Assembly (NCBI RefSeq): GCF_001667505.1
Contig: NZ_LZHZ01000051.1
Coordinates: forward strand, 142,885 to 206,884
Length of the DNA: 64,000 nucleotides
DNA from: Mycobacterium sp. ACS1612
GTDB lineage: Bacteria > Actinomycetota > Actinomycetes > Mycobacteriales > Mycobacteriaceae
Reading direction: 5' to 3'
Shown: piece by piece, positions 17,038 to 25,851 of the stretch
How positions within the stretch are numbered: the first letter of the stretch is position 1
Layout of the letters: every line of letters begins with the position of its first letter
The notes under the pieces: generated by a model
The model's input: the letters and a program-made list of their open reading frames with translations, nothing else
Database searches by the model: none
Told to the model about the DNA's origin: nothing
Program-made: the position numbers and the translations under genes

Positions 17038-18612
17038 TCAGTGGAACATGTTCTGTTCGGTGCCGAACCGGGTCCGCAGGTCGCGTTTCAGCAATTTGCC
17101 GCTCGGGTTCTTCGGCAGTGTTTCGACGAAGAACACCCGCTTGGGTGTTTTGTAGCCGGCCAGGTGGCCGCGGCAATGGGCGATCAACTCGTCGGCGGTC
17201 GGGCAGGCGCCGTCGCGTGTGACCACCGCCGCCACCACGGCCTCCACCCAGACCGGGTGGGGGACACCGAAAACCGCGACTTCCTGCACCGCGGTGTGCT
17301 GGTAGAGGACCTCTTCGACCTCGCGGCTTGCGACGTTCTCGCCCCCGGTTTTGATCATGTCCTTCTTGCGGTCCACCACGTGCAGCAGTCCGAACTCGTC
17401 GTAATAGCCGAGATCTCCAGAGTGAAACCAGCCGCCACGAAACGCTTCGGCGGTGCGCATGGGGTCGTCGAGGTAACCCAGCATCAGGTGCGGGCCGCGG
17501 TGCGCGATCTCGCCGACGGTGCCATTAACGACAGGCGTACCGTCCTCGTCGAGAATGACGGTTTCGACGTTGATGGCGGGCCGTCCCGCCGCGCCGGCAT
17601 GGTCGCGCTGCTCGTTCGGACCGAGCACGCTTGCCAGCGGGGCCATCTCGGTCTGTCCGTAGAAGTTCCACAACTGTAGACCGGGGAGCCGGTCACGGAT
17701 CTCGTGCAGAACCTCGGTGGGCATTGCGGAGGCGCCGTAATACCCCTTCCGCAGGCTGCCCAGGTCGACCTGATCGAACACCGGCGAGCGAAGCAGAGCA
17801 ATCCAGATCGTCGGCGGCGCAAAGTAGTTGGTCACCTGATGCGTCTCGATGCCACGCAGGATCACGTCGGGATCGGGACGCGCAACGATGATGCTGGTCG
17901 CGCCGAGATAGACGTCGGTAGCCAGGAAGTTGTCCAGCTGCGCACAATGGTAGAGCGGCATCGAGTGGATCTCGACGTCGTCGGCCGACATCGCGCCTGC
18001 CACGATCGTGCTCACGTAATTGGACATCAGACTGCGGCTGGAGTGCATCACGCCCTTCGGACGAGACTCCGTGCCGCTCGTGTACATCAGCCGCAGCAAC
18101 TGGTCATCGGCGACGTCGACGTCCGGCGGGGGCGTCGTGGTGGAGAGCCAGTCCGCGAAATCGTTCCAGTCATCCGGTGCCCGCTGCCCGTCAGAGATCA
18201 GTGCAACCTTGGTCAGAACCGTTGCGTTGCTGGTCATCGCCTCCTCGGCCGTGGTGATCAGATCGTGCTCGGCGATCAAACCGCGAACCCCGCTGTGCGC
18301 CAGTATGTACGCGATCTCCCCGGAAGTCAGCATGAAGTTGATCGGCACCAAAACCACCGCCGCCCTGGCAGTGGCGAACGCCAGCACCGCGTACTGCCAG
18401 CAGTTGCGTGCCAGCAGGGCGAGTCGATCACCGGGCGAAAACCCGTTGTCCCGCAACGCTGCCGCGGCGCGATCGACGAGGTCGTCGAATTCGGCGAACG
18501 TCAGCGTAAGGTCGCCGTCGACGATCGCGATCTTGTCGGGACATCGACGTGCGGAGCGTCGGGGAATGTCACCCAGTGAGTGGCTGCGCACCTGCATATC
18601 GTCGTCCTTCAC
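17038..18612 (-). CDS. Acyl-CoA synthetase (FadD-type)
   Basis: The 524-residue adenylate-forming enzyme has all AMP-ligase signatures: P-loop YTSGTESRPKGVMHSS, GYYGASAMP, NFYGQTEMAPL, HSGDLGYYDEFGLLHVVDRKKDMIKTGGENV, and the C-terminal catalytic lysine in NPSGKLLKRDL. It should activate a carboxylate to its acyl-CoA. GTG 18612 overlaps the acyl-CoA dehydrogenase stop by 4 bp (GTGA), coupling activation with dehydrogenation. Possible substrates are steroid side-chain remnants or ring-cleavage acids; the family alone does not decide. Confidence 0.85.
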   Translation of the reverse strand: MKDDDMQVRSHSLGDIPRRSARRCPDKIAIVDGDLTLTFAEFDDLVDRAAAALRDNGFSPGDRLALLARNCWQYAVLAFATARAAVVLVPINFMLTSGEIAYILAHSGVRGLIAEHDLITTAEEAMTSNATVLTKVALISDGQRAPDDWNDFADWLSTTTPPPDVDVADDQLLRLMYTSGTESRPKGVMHSSRSLMSNYVSTIVAGAMSADDVEIHSMPLYHCAQLDNFLATDVYLGATSIIVARPDPDVILRGIETHQVTNYFAPPTIWIALLRSPVFDQVDLGSLRKGYYGASAMPTEVLHEIRDRLPGLQLWNFYGQTEMAPLASVLGPNEQRDHAGAAGRPAINVETVILDEDGTPVVNGTVGEIAHRGPHLMLGYLDDPMRTAEAFRGGWFHSGDLGYYDEFGLLHVVDRKKDMIKTGGENVASREVEEVLYQHTAVQEVAVFGVPHPVWVEAVVAAVVTRDGACPTADELIAHCRGHLAGYKTPKRVFFVETLPKNPSGKLLKRDLRTRFGTEQNMFH

Positions 18613-19766
18613 CGATTCGGCGCGAGGTCGAGGTCCCGCCCGATGATCTCGCGCATGATCTCCGAGGTGCCCCCGTAGACCCGGGTGACGCGGGCATCGA
18701 TCGCCGAGCGTGCGATCGGATACTCCCGCATGTAGCCGTAGCCGCCAAACAACTGTTGACACGAATCGAGGCAACGGAATTCCATTTCGGTCGCCCACAG
18801 CTTGGCTTTCGCGGCGTCGGCGGGTGATAGCCGTCCGGCGTTGAGTTCGATGACGCAGCGATCGATGAAGGCTTCGGCGACCGACACCTCGGTGGCCACG
18901 TCGGCGAGCACGAATCGGGTGTTCTGCAGGGAACCGATGGGCTTACCGAACGCGGTGCGCTCGCGCACGTGGTCGACGGTCCAGCCCAGGGCCGCACGGG
19001 CACGTCCGAGGCTGCCCACGGCGATCTGCATCCGTTCCTGCGCAAGGTTTTTCATCATGTAGTCGAAGCCGCGGCCGACGTCGCCCAACACGTTGGCCTT
19101 CGGCACCTTCACATCCGTGAACACCAGCTCGGAGGTGTCCTGGCAGCGCAGCCCCAGCTTGTCGAGATTGCGGCCGCGTTCGAACCCGGGCATGCCGCGT
19201 TCGAGCACCATCAGGGTAAGGCCGCAGTGCCGGTCGGGCGATGTCCGGACCGCGGTGATCACCAGATCGGCGTTCTGCCCGTTGGTGATGAACGTCTTCG
19301 CGCCGTTGACCACGAAATGGTCGCCGGCGTCGACGGCGGCCGTGCGGATGCCGGCTACGTCGGATCCCGCACCGGGTTCGGTCATGCCGATGGCTGCGAT
19401 CAGCTCGCCGCGCACGAAGCCGGGCAGCCAGCGTTCTTGCTGTTCGGGTGAGGTCAAATCGGCCAGGTATGGCAGGCAAATGTCGTTGTGGACAGCGAAA
19501 CTCAAGCCGACCGCACCGCAGTCCGCGTCCATGAACGCCTCGATCAGGGCCTGGTTGTAACGGAAATCGCGGGCGCCGACGCCGCCGAAGCGTTCGTCTG
19601 CGGCAAAGCCGAGCAACCCAACGGCACCGGCGTTGGAAAAGGTCTCCCGCGGAATGATGCCGTCCCCCTCCCAGTCGGCAATGTACGGCGCGATCTCCTT
19701 GACCGCGAAATCTCCTGCCAGCTCGGCGAACGCACGGTGGTCTGAGTCGTAGTGCACCCGGTGCAT
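18609..19766 (-). CDS. Acyl-CoA dehydrogenase
   Basis: The 385-residue enzyme has the full FadE layout: MTEPGAGSDVAGI, NGAKTFITNGQNADL, FGKPIGSLQNTRF, QLFGGYGYMREYP and VYGGTSEIMREIIGRDL. The C-terminal YEGT catalytic glutamate of short-chain enzymes is glycine here (YGGT), so the base is probably the Glu in NLAQERMQIA, as in isovaleryl-CoA and long-chain types. ATG 19766 gives the standard family length; 13 more codons are open upstream. It heads the acad-fadD pair, divergent from the Baeyer-Villiger gene. Confidence 0.85.
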   Translation of the reverse strand: MHRVHYDSDHRAFAELAGDFAVKEIAPYIADWEGDGIIPRETFSNAGAVGLLGFAADERFGGVGARDFRYNQALIEAFMDADCGAVGLSFAVHNDICLPYLADLTSPEQQERWLPGFVRGELIAAIGMTEPGAGSDVAGIRTAAVDAGDHFVVNGAKTFITNGQNADLVITAVRTSPDRHCGLTLMVLERGMPGFERGRNLDKLGLRCQDTSELVFTDVKVPKANVLGDVGRGFDYMMKNLAQERMQIAVGSLGRARAALGWTVDHVRERTAFGKPIGSLQNTRFVLADVATEVSVAEAFIDRCVIELNAGRLSPADAAKAKLWATEMEFRCLDSCQQLFGGYGYMREYPIARSAIDARVTRVYGGTSEIMREIIGRDLDLAPNR

Positions 19767-19799
19767 GACCGAAGCGTAGGCACCCGTGCGGGGCCGAAA

Positions 19800-19811
19800 G
19801 GACACGTGTCC
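19800..19811. promoter_or_regulatory. 12-bp palindrome in the divergent acad / BVMO promoter region
   Basis: GGACACGTGTCC is a perfect palindrome lying 33 bp upstream of the acyl-CoA dehydrogenase start and 56 bp upstream of the monooxygenase start, inside a 101-bp divergent intergenic region. It could be an operator shared by both operons. No protein is assigned to it; PadR and IclR are the local candidates. Confidence 0.35.
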
Positions 19812-19867
19812 CGCTCAGTAGACAACCCCGACGATGACCGACGCGCGCTGTCCGATACTCGCTTGTC

Positions 19868-21751
19868 GTGACGACCGATCCTGATGAGCTGCGGGCCCAT
19901 CTGCACGATGCCGATCCCGGTGTGCTCGTTGCGGTGTTGGCGCAGTTGACTGGTGATGCCTCGGTGATCGATCGGTTCAGCCCCGCGATTTCCTATGTGC
20001 CGGACCCGCCGGAGCGTGCAGCCGTCACCGACCCTGACACGGCGGAGGCGCTCACGGCCGCGGTCATCGAGGCGCTACGCACGCCTCAGGATGCCGGCGC
20101 GGCCGACAACCGCGAATTGTTCGTCCGGTTGCTGCCGGTCGTACTGGGCTCAGACGTCGACGACGAGCACGTCGACCTGCTGCTCGAGCAGGGCGGCTTT
20201 CACCTGTCGCAGCCGACATTGCCGCGCACGGTGCCCATCCCCGACACCGTGAACATCGCCATCGTCGGAGCCGGCCTCGCAGGCACCATCACTGCGCTGG
20301 CGGCGGCGGACGCCGGCGTCGCTTATGAGATCTTCGATCGGAATACCGAAGTCGGCGGCACCTGGTTGACCACTGTCTACCCCGGCATCGGCGTGGACAC
20401 CCCATCGGCCTATTACTCGCTGTCCCGCGAGGTGAACCCGGACTGGTCCAGCTACTACCCGCAGGGCGCGGAGTACCAGGCGTATCTGGTGGCGCTGGCC
20501 GATAAACACGGACTGCGCGAACACACCCGGTTCCGCACCGAGGTCGAGGCCCTGTGGTGGGACGAGGACCGCAGGCAGTGGCAGATCCACTCGGTGGACG
20601 GTGACGGCAACCGCGACGTCAGCTACGCGAGCGTCGTCGTCACGGCGGCCGGTTACCTCAACCGGCCGCGCTGGCCGGAGCTGCCCGGCCGGGACACATT
20701 CACGGGCATCAGCATGCACTCGGCGCGATGGGATCCGTCCGTGGACCTCGCCGGTAAACGAGTCGCGATCATCGGGGCGGGCTGCACCGCTGTGCAGATC
20801 GTCGACGCTTGCGTCGACGAGGTCGAGCACCTGACGGTGTTCCAGCGCCAACCGCACTGGGTCGCGCCGCGTAAGCGGCTCACCGATGACGTGCCTGAGC
20901 ACCGTCGCTATCTGGGCAGGCACCTGCCGTATTACGCCAACTGGCACCGGCTGAAGTCCTATTGGGGGACCGCAGACAACAACTATCCGATCATCCTGCG
21001 GGACCCCGAATGGGCGAAGGACCACCTGTCGATCTCAGCGGCCAATGACGTGCTGCTGCAGATGTGTCTGGACTACATCGACCGAACATTCGGTGCAGGA
21101 ACGGAATTGGCGAAGAAGGTGACCCCGGACTTCGCGCCATACGGCAAGCGCATCATCCGCGATCCCGGCGGCTACTATGCCGCCCTGACGCGAGAGCACG
21201 TCGATGTGGAGGCCAGCGAACCCGCCGCGGTCAACGCCGACGGCATCGTCACCGCCGACGGCAGACAACTCGATCTCGACGTCATCATCTACGCCACCGG
21301 ATACCACCTTGACTTCCTCTCGACGGTGGACATTCGCGGCCGCAGTGACAAGAAGCTGTCCGAGGAGTGGGGAAACAACCCGCGGTCTTACCGCGGCGGC
21401 ACGGTACCCGGATTTCCGAACCTGTTCATCAACTCGGCGCCCAACTACAGCCCCGGACACGGTGCCGGAGCGAACTTTTCGATGGAAGTCATGGCCCACT
21501 ACGTCATCGAGTGCCTGCAGCTGATGGCGCTGTGCGGGGCCACGACGATTGAAGTGACGCAGCAGGCCTACGACGACTATGTGGCCGGCATCGATGAGGC
21601 GATGGCGGGCACGGTGTGGTGTCACACACCGAATGCGCACACTTACTACCGCTCCGGTTCAGGCCGCGTGGTGGTCGCCACCCCATACCGGTTGGTGGAC
21701 ATGTGGCGGCAGCATCGCGCACCGATCGAAGAACACTTCCTCCTGCGATGA
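19868..21751 (+). CDS. Baeyer-Villiger-type flavin monooxygenase (HapE-like)
   Basis: The 627-residue protein has an N-terminal extension of about 125 residues seen in 4-hydroxyacetophenone monooxygenase-type enzymes, then the FAD motif GAGLAG near residue 134, EVGGTWLTTVYPGIGVDTPS, the Baeyer-Villiger fingerprint FTGISMHSARWD near residue 278 (the usual final proline is not kept) and an NADPH motif GAGCTAVQIVD. It inserts oxygen next to a ketone to give an ester or lactone. GTG start; the next SDR gene overlaps its stop by 4 bp. The substrate is probably a steroid ketone, from context. Confidence 0.82.
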   Translation: MTTDPDELRAHLHDADPGVLVAVLAQLTGDASVIDRFSPAISYVPDPPERAAVTDPDTAEALTAAVIEALRTPQDAGAADNRELFVRLLPVVLGSDVDDEHVDLLLEQGGFHLSQPTLPRTVPIPDTVNIAIVGAGLAGTITALAAADAGVAYEIFDRNTEVGGTWLTTVYPGIGVDTPSAYYSLSREVNPDWSSYYPQGAEYQAYLVALADKHGLREHTRFRTEVEALWWDEDRRQWQIHSVDGDGNRDVSYASVVVTAAGYLNRPRWPELPGRDTFTGISMHSARWDPSVDLAGKRVAIIGAGCTAVQIVDACVDEVEHLTVFQRQPHWVAPRKRLTDDVPEHRRYLGRHLPYYANWHRLKSYWGTADNNYPIILRDPEWAKDHLSISAANDVLLQMCLDYIDRTFGAGTELAKKVTPDFAPYGKRIIRDPGGYYAALTREHVDVEASEPAAVNADGIVTADGRQLDLDVIIYATGYHLDFLSTVDIRGRSDKKLSEEWGNNPRSYRGGTVPGFPNLFINSAPNYSPGHGAGANFSMEVMAHYVIECLQLMALCGATTIEVTQQAYDDYVAGIDEAMAGTVWCHTPNAHTYYRSGSGRVVVATPYRLVDMWRQHRAPIEEHFLLR

Positions 21752-22635
21752 GTAAAAAGTTGGCCGGCAAAACGGCTTTGGTGACGGGAAGCAGCCGGGG
21801 CATCGGGCGGGCGATCGCGCAGCGATTCGCCGCCGAGGGCGCGATGGTGGTCGTGACCGCACGTGCCTTCGAACCGTCGCCATCTGTCCGGGCGGGGTCA
21901 GCGCTGGCGATTCCGGGCACCATCGGTGAAACCGTCGAACTGATCGAGAGCGCCGGGGGGACGGCGTTCGCTGTGGCTGCAGATCTGGAGGACACCGACC
22001 AACGTGACCGGCTGGTGGATGAGGTGCTCGACCGCACCGGTCGGATCGACGTGCTGGTCAACAATGCAGGATTCGCGGATTACCGCCTTGTGGAGGACAT
22101 GTCGATGGACACGTTCGACCGCACAGTCGAGCATTACCTGCGCACGCCGTTCGTGCTCACCCGAGCAGCGTTGCCGCACATGCGTGAAGAGGGCGCCGGG
22201 TGGATCGTCAACATCGGGTCCGTGACCGGCATCGCGCCGGTGCGTCCGTACCGCGAGTACAACAAGTCGTCCGGCGATGTGGTGTATGCGTCGATGAAGG
22301 CCGCACTGCATCGGTTCACCCAGGGGGTGGCCGCCGAGTTGCTGGACGCAAACATCGCCGTCAACTGTGTCGGTCCGTCCACCGCCGTCCGCACTCCCGG
22401 CGCATCTCAACTGATCCCGGACACTTTTCCGACCGAGCCCGTCGAGTATCTGGCGGAGACGGTGCTGGCGATGTGTCACCTTCCGGCCGCCGAGCGCACC
22501 GGCCTGGTGGCGTTCAGCCTGCACTATCCATGGTCACAGAACCTGCCTGTGCACAGTCTCGACGGTTCTTCGGTGCTACCGCCGCTGGAACCGCCGCCGA
22601 CGGCGAACCCGAACATCCTGCCCGGCGGAATCTAG
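21748..22635 (+). CDS. Short-chain dehydrogenase/reductase
   Basis: The 295-residue SDR opens with TGSSRGIGRAIAQRF, has VNNAGFADYRLVEDMS in the centre and YASMKAALHRF as the Tyr-x3-Lys active site. An insertion of about 15 residues after the second strand (around FEPSPSVRAGSALAIPG) is unusual. The C-terminal tail HSLDGSSVLPPLEPPP is proline-rich and not typical of SDRs. ATG 21748 overlaps the monooxygenase stop (ATGA), so the pair probably act in sequence: alcohol/ketone interconversion feeding the Baeyer-Villiger step. Confidence 0.8.
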   Translation: MSKKLAGKTALVTGSSRGIGRAIAQRFAAEGAMVVVTARAFEPSPSVRAGSALAIPGTIGETVELIESAGGTAFAVAADLEDTDQRDRLVDEVLDRTGRIDVLVNNAGFADYRLVEDMSMDTFDRTVEHYLRTPFVLTRAALPHMREEGAGWIVNIGSVTGIAPVRPYREYNKSSGDVVYASMKAALHRFTQGVAAELLDANIAVNCVGPSTAVRTPGASQLIPDTFPTEPVEYLAETVLAMCHLPAAERTGLVAFSLHYPWSQNLPVHSLDGSSVLPPLEPPPTANPNILPGGI

Positions 22636-23258
22636 CGCAGAACCGGTGTCTCGCAATGGCAGAAGCTATGGCAGACCCGATCGCGAACGATGACATCGGG
22701 ACATTCGGGGTCGAACCAGCGGTCGATCACCGCCCAGTGGATCGGGTGCATGAGGTAGGGGCCCATCAGCCCACCGACGTCGGTGAACTCCTGCTCGAAG
22801 ACGTGTGTCCACGGTGTCGTTCCCACCGGGTCGACGACCCGGCTCAACTGCCAGGCGGTGATGGTGTTCACGTACCGCGGCATCAGCCGCAATTCGTCCT
22901 CGAAACGACCGACGGTGTCCGTGTCGGCAGCGGGATCCACCCGCAATAGCAGCGACCGATAGACGCGGCCAGCCTGGTTGCCGCTACAAGAAGCGGTGCC
23001 CGAATAAGAGGCTCCGTTGACACGGGTGATCGAGGGATCGGTCAGCATCGCGGCGAAAGCTGTTTCGACGGACCGCCATTGCTCTTCGCCGTTGAAGCGC
23101 AGGTGCACCAGGATGTCGCCGCCGTTGCGGACACCCGGCAGCGTTGGCGCGACGAGCTGGTGTCGCGCTCCGGTGCCTGCGGCCGCGGCCCGCGCCGTGG
23201 TGAGCACCCGGTCACGGTCGACCTCCGCGACGTCGAGCAGCCGGGTGACGCTATACAT
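22632..23258 (-). CDS. Dabb-like (dimeric alpha/beta barrel) protein, two-repeat
   Basis: The 208-residue protein appears to contain two ferredoxin-like alpha/beta barrel halves: an N-terminal half (YSVTRLLDVAEVDRD ... GDILVHLRF) and a second with the HVFEQEFTDVGGLMGPYLMHPIHW stretch that is typical of stress-responsive Dabb proteins. No catalytic residues are known for this group. It overlaps the convergent SDR end by 4 bp and the upstream small gene by 8 bp. The function is unknown; a small-molecule isomerase, cyclase or cofactor-free monooxygenase is possible. Confidence 0.65.
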   Translation of the reverse strand: MYSVTRLLDVAEVDRDRVLTTARAAAAGTGARHQLVAPTLPGVRNGGDILVHLRFNGEEQWRSVETAFAAMLTDPSITRVNGASYSGTASCSGNQAGRVYRSLLLRVDPAADTDTVGRFEDELRLMPRYVNTITAWQLSRVVDPVGTTPWTHVFEQEFTDVGGLMGPYLMHPIHWAVIDRWFDPECPDVIVRDRVCHSFCHCETPVLR

Positions 23259-23598
23259 CGCACAGCTTCTCGACGTCGTCAGCAGCGGCGGCCACGCTGC
23301 GGGTGCGGTCGGACACGAGTTCGCCGATGCCGTCCCACCACGATCCGAGCGTGGGGTCGGGGCGACCCTGCCACGTCATCTCCCACCACGCCTGCGCGCT
23401 CGGCAGTGACCAGATGATGGTCACCGTGTTCGACCGATCGTCGAACCAGATCGGTGGGCTGACCAACACGTCTCGAAGCGTCATGCCGCGAGCGCGCGCG
23501 CCAGGGGCGTAATCGCTGAGATAGGTGTCGACAAACGCCCTGGCGCACCCCGGCCGGGTCACCACCCGGTCGACCACGAATACCGCACCCTCAGCCAT
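23251..23598 (-). CDS. Small Dabb/NIPSNAP-like alpha/beta barrel protein
   Basis: The 115-residue protein starts FVVDRVVTRPGCARAFVDTYLSDYAPGA and continues with NTVTIIWSLPSAQAWWEMTWQ, the strand-helix-strand pattern of dimeric alpha/beta barrels. It overlaps the two-repeat barrel gene downstream by 8 bp and is divergent from the Old Yellow Enzyme gene. The paired single- and double-barrel genes probably form a complex or sequential pair; no reaction can be assigned. Confidence 0.65.
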   Translation of the reverse strand: MAEGAVFVVDRVVTRPGCARAFVDTYLSDYAPGARARGMTLRDVLVSPPIWFDDRSNTVTIIWSLPSAQAWWEMTWQGRPDPTLGSWWDGIGELVSDRTRSVAAAADDVEKLCDV

Positions 23599-23697
23599 GA
23601 GCCGAGGGTAGAGACGCGGTCGAGCGTGGCGGACCGGCCTTCCCGGCCATTGGGAGGACGCCTTGGGCCTGGGGCCCGCTCGGGTGACGCTGTGGGG

Positions 23698-24936
23698 ATG
23701 CGCGCAGCGTCGCAGGACCCCTTCGGTCCTGTCCAACTCGGCCCACTTACCTTGCGCAATTGCGTGATCAAGGCCGCGACGTCGGAGGGACGCTCGCCTG
23801 ATGGGTTCGTCACCGACGACTTGATCGAGTTCCACCGCGCCTTCGCCGCAGGCGGAGTGGGTATGACCACGGTGGCGTACTGCTGCGTCTCGCGCGAGGG
23901 GGCCAGCGCGCCGGGGCAGATCGTGATGAGCCGTGGCGCGTTGCCGGGTCTGCGGAGGCTCACCGACGCCGTCCATGAAGCGGGCGCGGCGATCTCCGCT
24001 CAACTGGGACATGCCGGAGTGGTGGCGCCCAAGAAGTTGACCCGTGTCACCGCCGTCGCCCCCAGCCGGTTCATCAACCCGACGTCGTTCGCATATTGCC
24101 GGGAGATCAGCCCTGATGAGATTTACGCGGTCATCGAGCAGTTCGGCAGCGCTGCGCAGGTCGCCGTCGACGCCGGATTCGACGCTGTCGAACTGCATTT
24201 CGGCCATCTGTACCTGCCGAGCTCCTTCCTGAGCCCGCTCATCAACCGCCGCAAGGACGGCTACGGTGGATCGATCGATAATCGGTCACGACTCGTGCGT
24301 GAGATCGCCGACCGCGTGCGTGAGGTCGTCGGCACGCAGATCGCGGTCATCGCGAAGCTCAACATGGACGACGGGCTGCCAGGCGGGATCTGGATTGACG
24401 AGGCGTTGCGCACCGCGCAGTTGCCTGACACCGACGGCACCCTGGATGCGCTCGAATTGACGCAGGGCTCATCGGTTTACAAGCCCATGTACTTGTTTCG
24501 CGGTGATGTGCCGGTCAAGGAATTCGCAACCGTGATGCCGCCGGCGCTGCGCCCTGGCGTCCGGCTGGCCGGCAAGCGCGTGATGGGAAGCTATCCGTAC
24601 CGCGACCTCTACATGTTGGACGCGGCAAGGCAGTTCGTCCCCGTCGTCGCCAACACCAAGTTGATTCTGCTGGGCGGCGTCACCAACCGCGAGCATCTGC
24701 AGACGGGACTGACTGAGGGCTTCGACTTGGTGGCCATGGGACGTGCACTACTGCGGGAGCCGGATCTGGTGAACAAGATGGTCGCCGATCCCGGCACTCG
24801 AAGCCGCTGCAACCACAACAACAAATGCATGGTCACAGTCTTCGGACGGACGCACTGTGTGCTCGACCCCGCTCAGCGGTACGGCCCGGCCGTGCCGCAT
24901 GGTGTGTCGGCCCTATCCGTAGAGCAGTTGGGCTAA
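23698..24936 (+). CDS. NADH:flavin oxidoreductase (Old Yellow Enzyme family)
   Basis: The 412-residue FMN-dependent TIM-barrel reductase has AQLGHAGVV, ELHFGHLYLPSSFLSPLINRRKDGYGGS and MGRALLREPDL, all landmarks of the 2,4-dienoyl-CoA reductase/OYE branch. The C-terminal CNHNNKCM...THC cysteines resemble a 4Fe-4S binding region but the usual C-x2-C-x3-C spacing is not kept, and the FAD/NAD domains of full-length dienoyl-CoA reductases are absent. ATG 23698 is used; it should reduce an activated C=C bond of a steroid or acyl intermediate. It overlaps the convergent esterase gene by 24 bp. Confidence 0.8.
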   Translation: MRAASQDPFGPVQLGPLTLRNCVIKAATSEGRSPDGFVTDDLIEFHRAFAAGGVGMTTVAYCCVSREGASAPGQIVMSRGALPGLRRLTDAVHEAGAAISAQLGHAGVVAPKKLTRVTAVAPSRFINPTSFAYCREISPDEIYAVIEQFGSAAQVAVDAGFDAVELHFGHLYLPSSFLSPLINRRKDGYGGSIDNRSRLVREIADRVREVVGTQIAVIAKLNMDDGLPGGIWIDEALRTAQLPDTDGTLDALELTQGSSVYKPMYLFRGDVPVKEFATVMPPALRPGVRLAGKRVMGSYPYRDLYMLDAARQFVPVVANTKLILLGGVTNREHLQTGLTEGFDLVAMGRALLREPDLVNKMVADPGTRSRCNHNNKCMVTVFGRTHCVLDPAQRYGPAVPHGVSALSVEQLG

Positions 24937-25851
24937 TTCGTCGCAGGCCCGCCTTCGGGCGTGATGGGCGATGTCGAGTGTCGGCATCGTCATGAAGCCG
25001 TGCACACCGCCTTCGTAGTGGCAGCGTGCGGTCGACACACCCGCCGCAGTGAGGGCGTCGGTGTACGCGAGGCCTTCGTCGCGCAGCGGATCATGGCCGG
25101 CGATCACCACAACGGCAGGCGGCAGCCCGGCCAGGTCGGCGCGAAGCGGTGAGGCATACGGGTTTCTGCGATCCTGTTGTGACGGCACGTATTGATCCCA
25201 ATACCACTGCAGCGCCGGCTTCGGGTTGTAGAAGCCCTCCCCGAACCTGTGGTAGGAGTCGGTGTCGAAGTCGGCGGCGATCACCGGATAGAGCAGCAGT
25301 TGCCCGGCGAGTGGGGGACCGCCGCGGTCTCGCACCATCAGCGCGGTGACGGCCGCCAGGTTGCCGCCCGCGCTGTCACCACCCACCGCGACGCGCCGCG
25401 GATCCCCGCCGAAGGTGTCCGCGCTGTGCGTCACCCATCGGGTGACGGTGAAGACGTCTTCCGCCGCGGCCGGCCATCGATGTTCCGGTGCCAGTCGGTA
25501 GTCGACGGAAACAATTACGGCGGGAATCAGATTGGCGATGGCCCGGCACAGGCCGTCGTGGCTGTCGAGATCGCAGAACACGAAGCCGCCGCCGTGCGCG
25601 TACACCAGCACCGGCAGTGCCGCCACATCCGATGCGGGGCGATACACCCGCACCGGGATATCGCCCCCTGGACCCGGCACCGACTCGTCGCGCACGTCCG
25701 CGACGCGTTCGGGTTGGCTCGGTGCGACGAACCGCGAGCGGATCGTCGCTCTTGCCTCGGCGCCCGTCATGGTGTGCACCGGCGGGAACCCGGCATCCAG
25801 CGTTTCGATGAGGTCGGCGATCTGCGGGTCCAAGCTCACGTCGTGAATCAC
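24913..25851 (-). CDS. HSL-type alpha/beta hydrolase (Lip-family esterase)
   Basis: The 312-residue esterase has AHGGGFVFCDLDSHD (oxyanion hole), GGDSAGGNLAAV (nucleophile Ser), GHDPLRDEG (acid) and GGVHGFMTMP (histidine). It is a second member of the same family as the gene at 14703-15638, with the same cytosolic layout. Its ATG overlaps the iclR stop by 4 bp, so it is co-transcribed with the regulator. Its 3' end runs 24 bp into the convergent OYE gene. Confidence 0.82.
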   Translation of the reverse strand: MIHDVSLDPQIADLIETLDAGFPPVHTMTGAEARATIRSRFVAPSQPERVADVRDESVPGPGGDIPVRVYRPASDVAALPVLVYAHGGGFVFCDLDSHDGLCRAIANLIPAVIVSVDYRLAPEHRWPAAAEDVFTVTRWVTHSADTFGGDPRRVAVGGDSAGGNLAAVTALMVRDRGGPPLAGQLLLYPVIAADFDTDSYHRFGEGFYNPKPALQWYWDQYVPSQQDRRNPYASPLRADLAGLPPAVVVIAGHDPLRDEGLAYTDALTAAGVSTARCHYEGGVHGFMTMPTLDIAHHARRRACDELAQLLYG

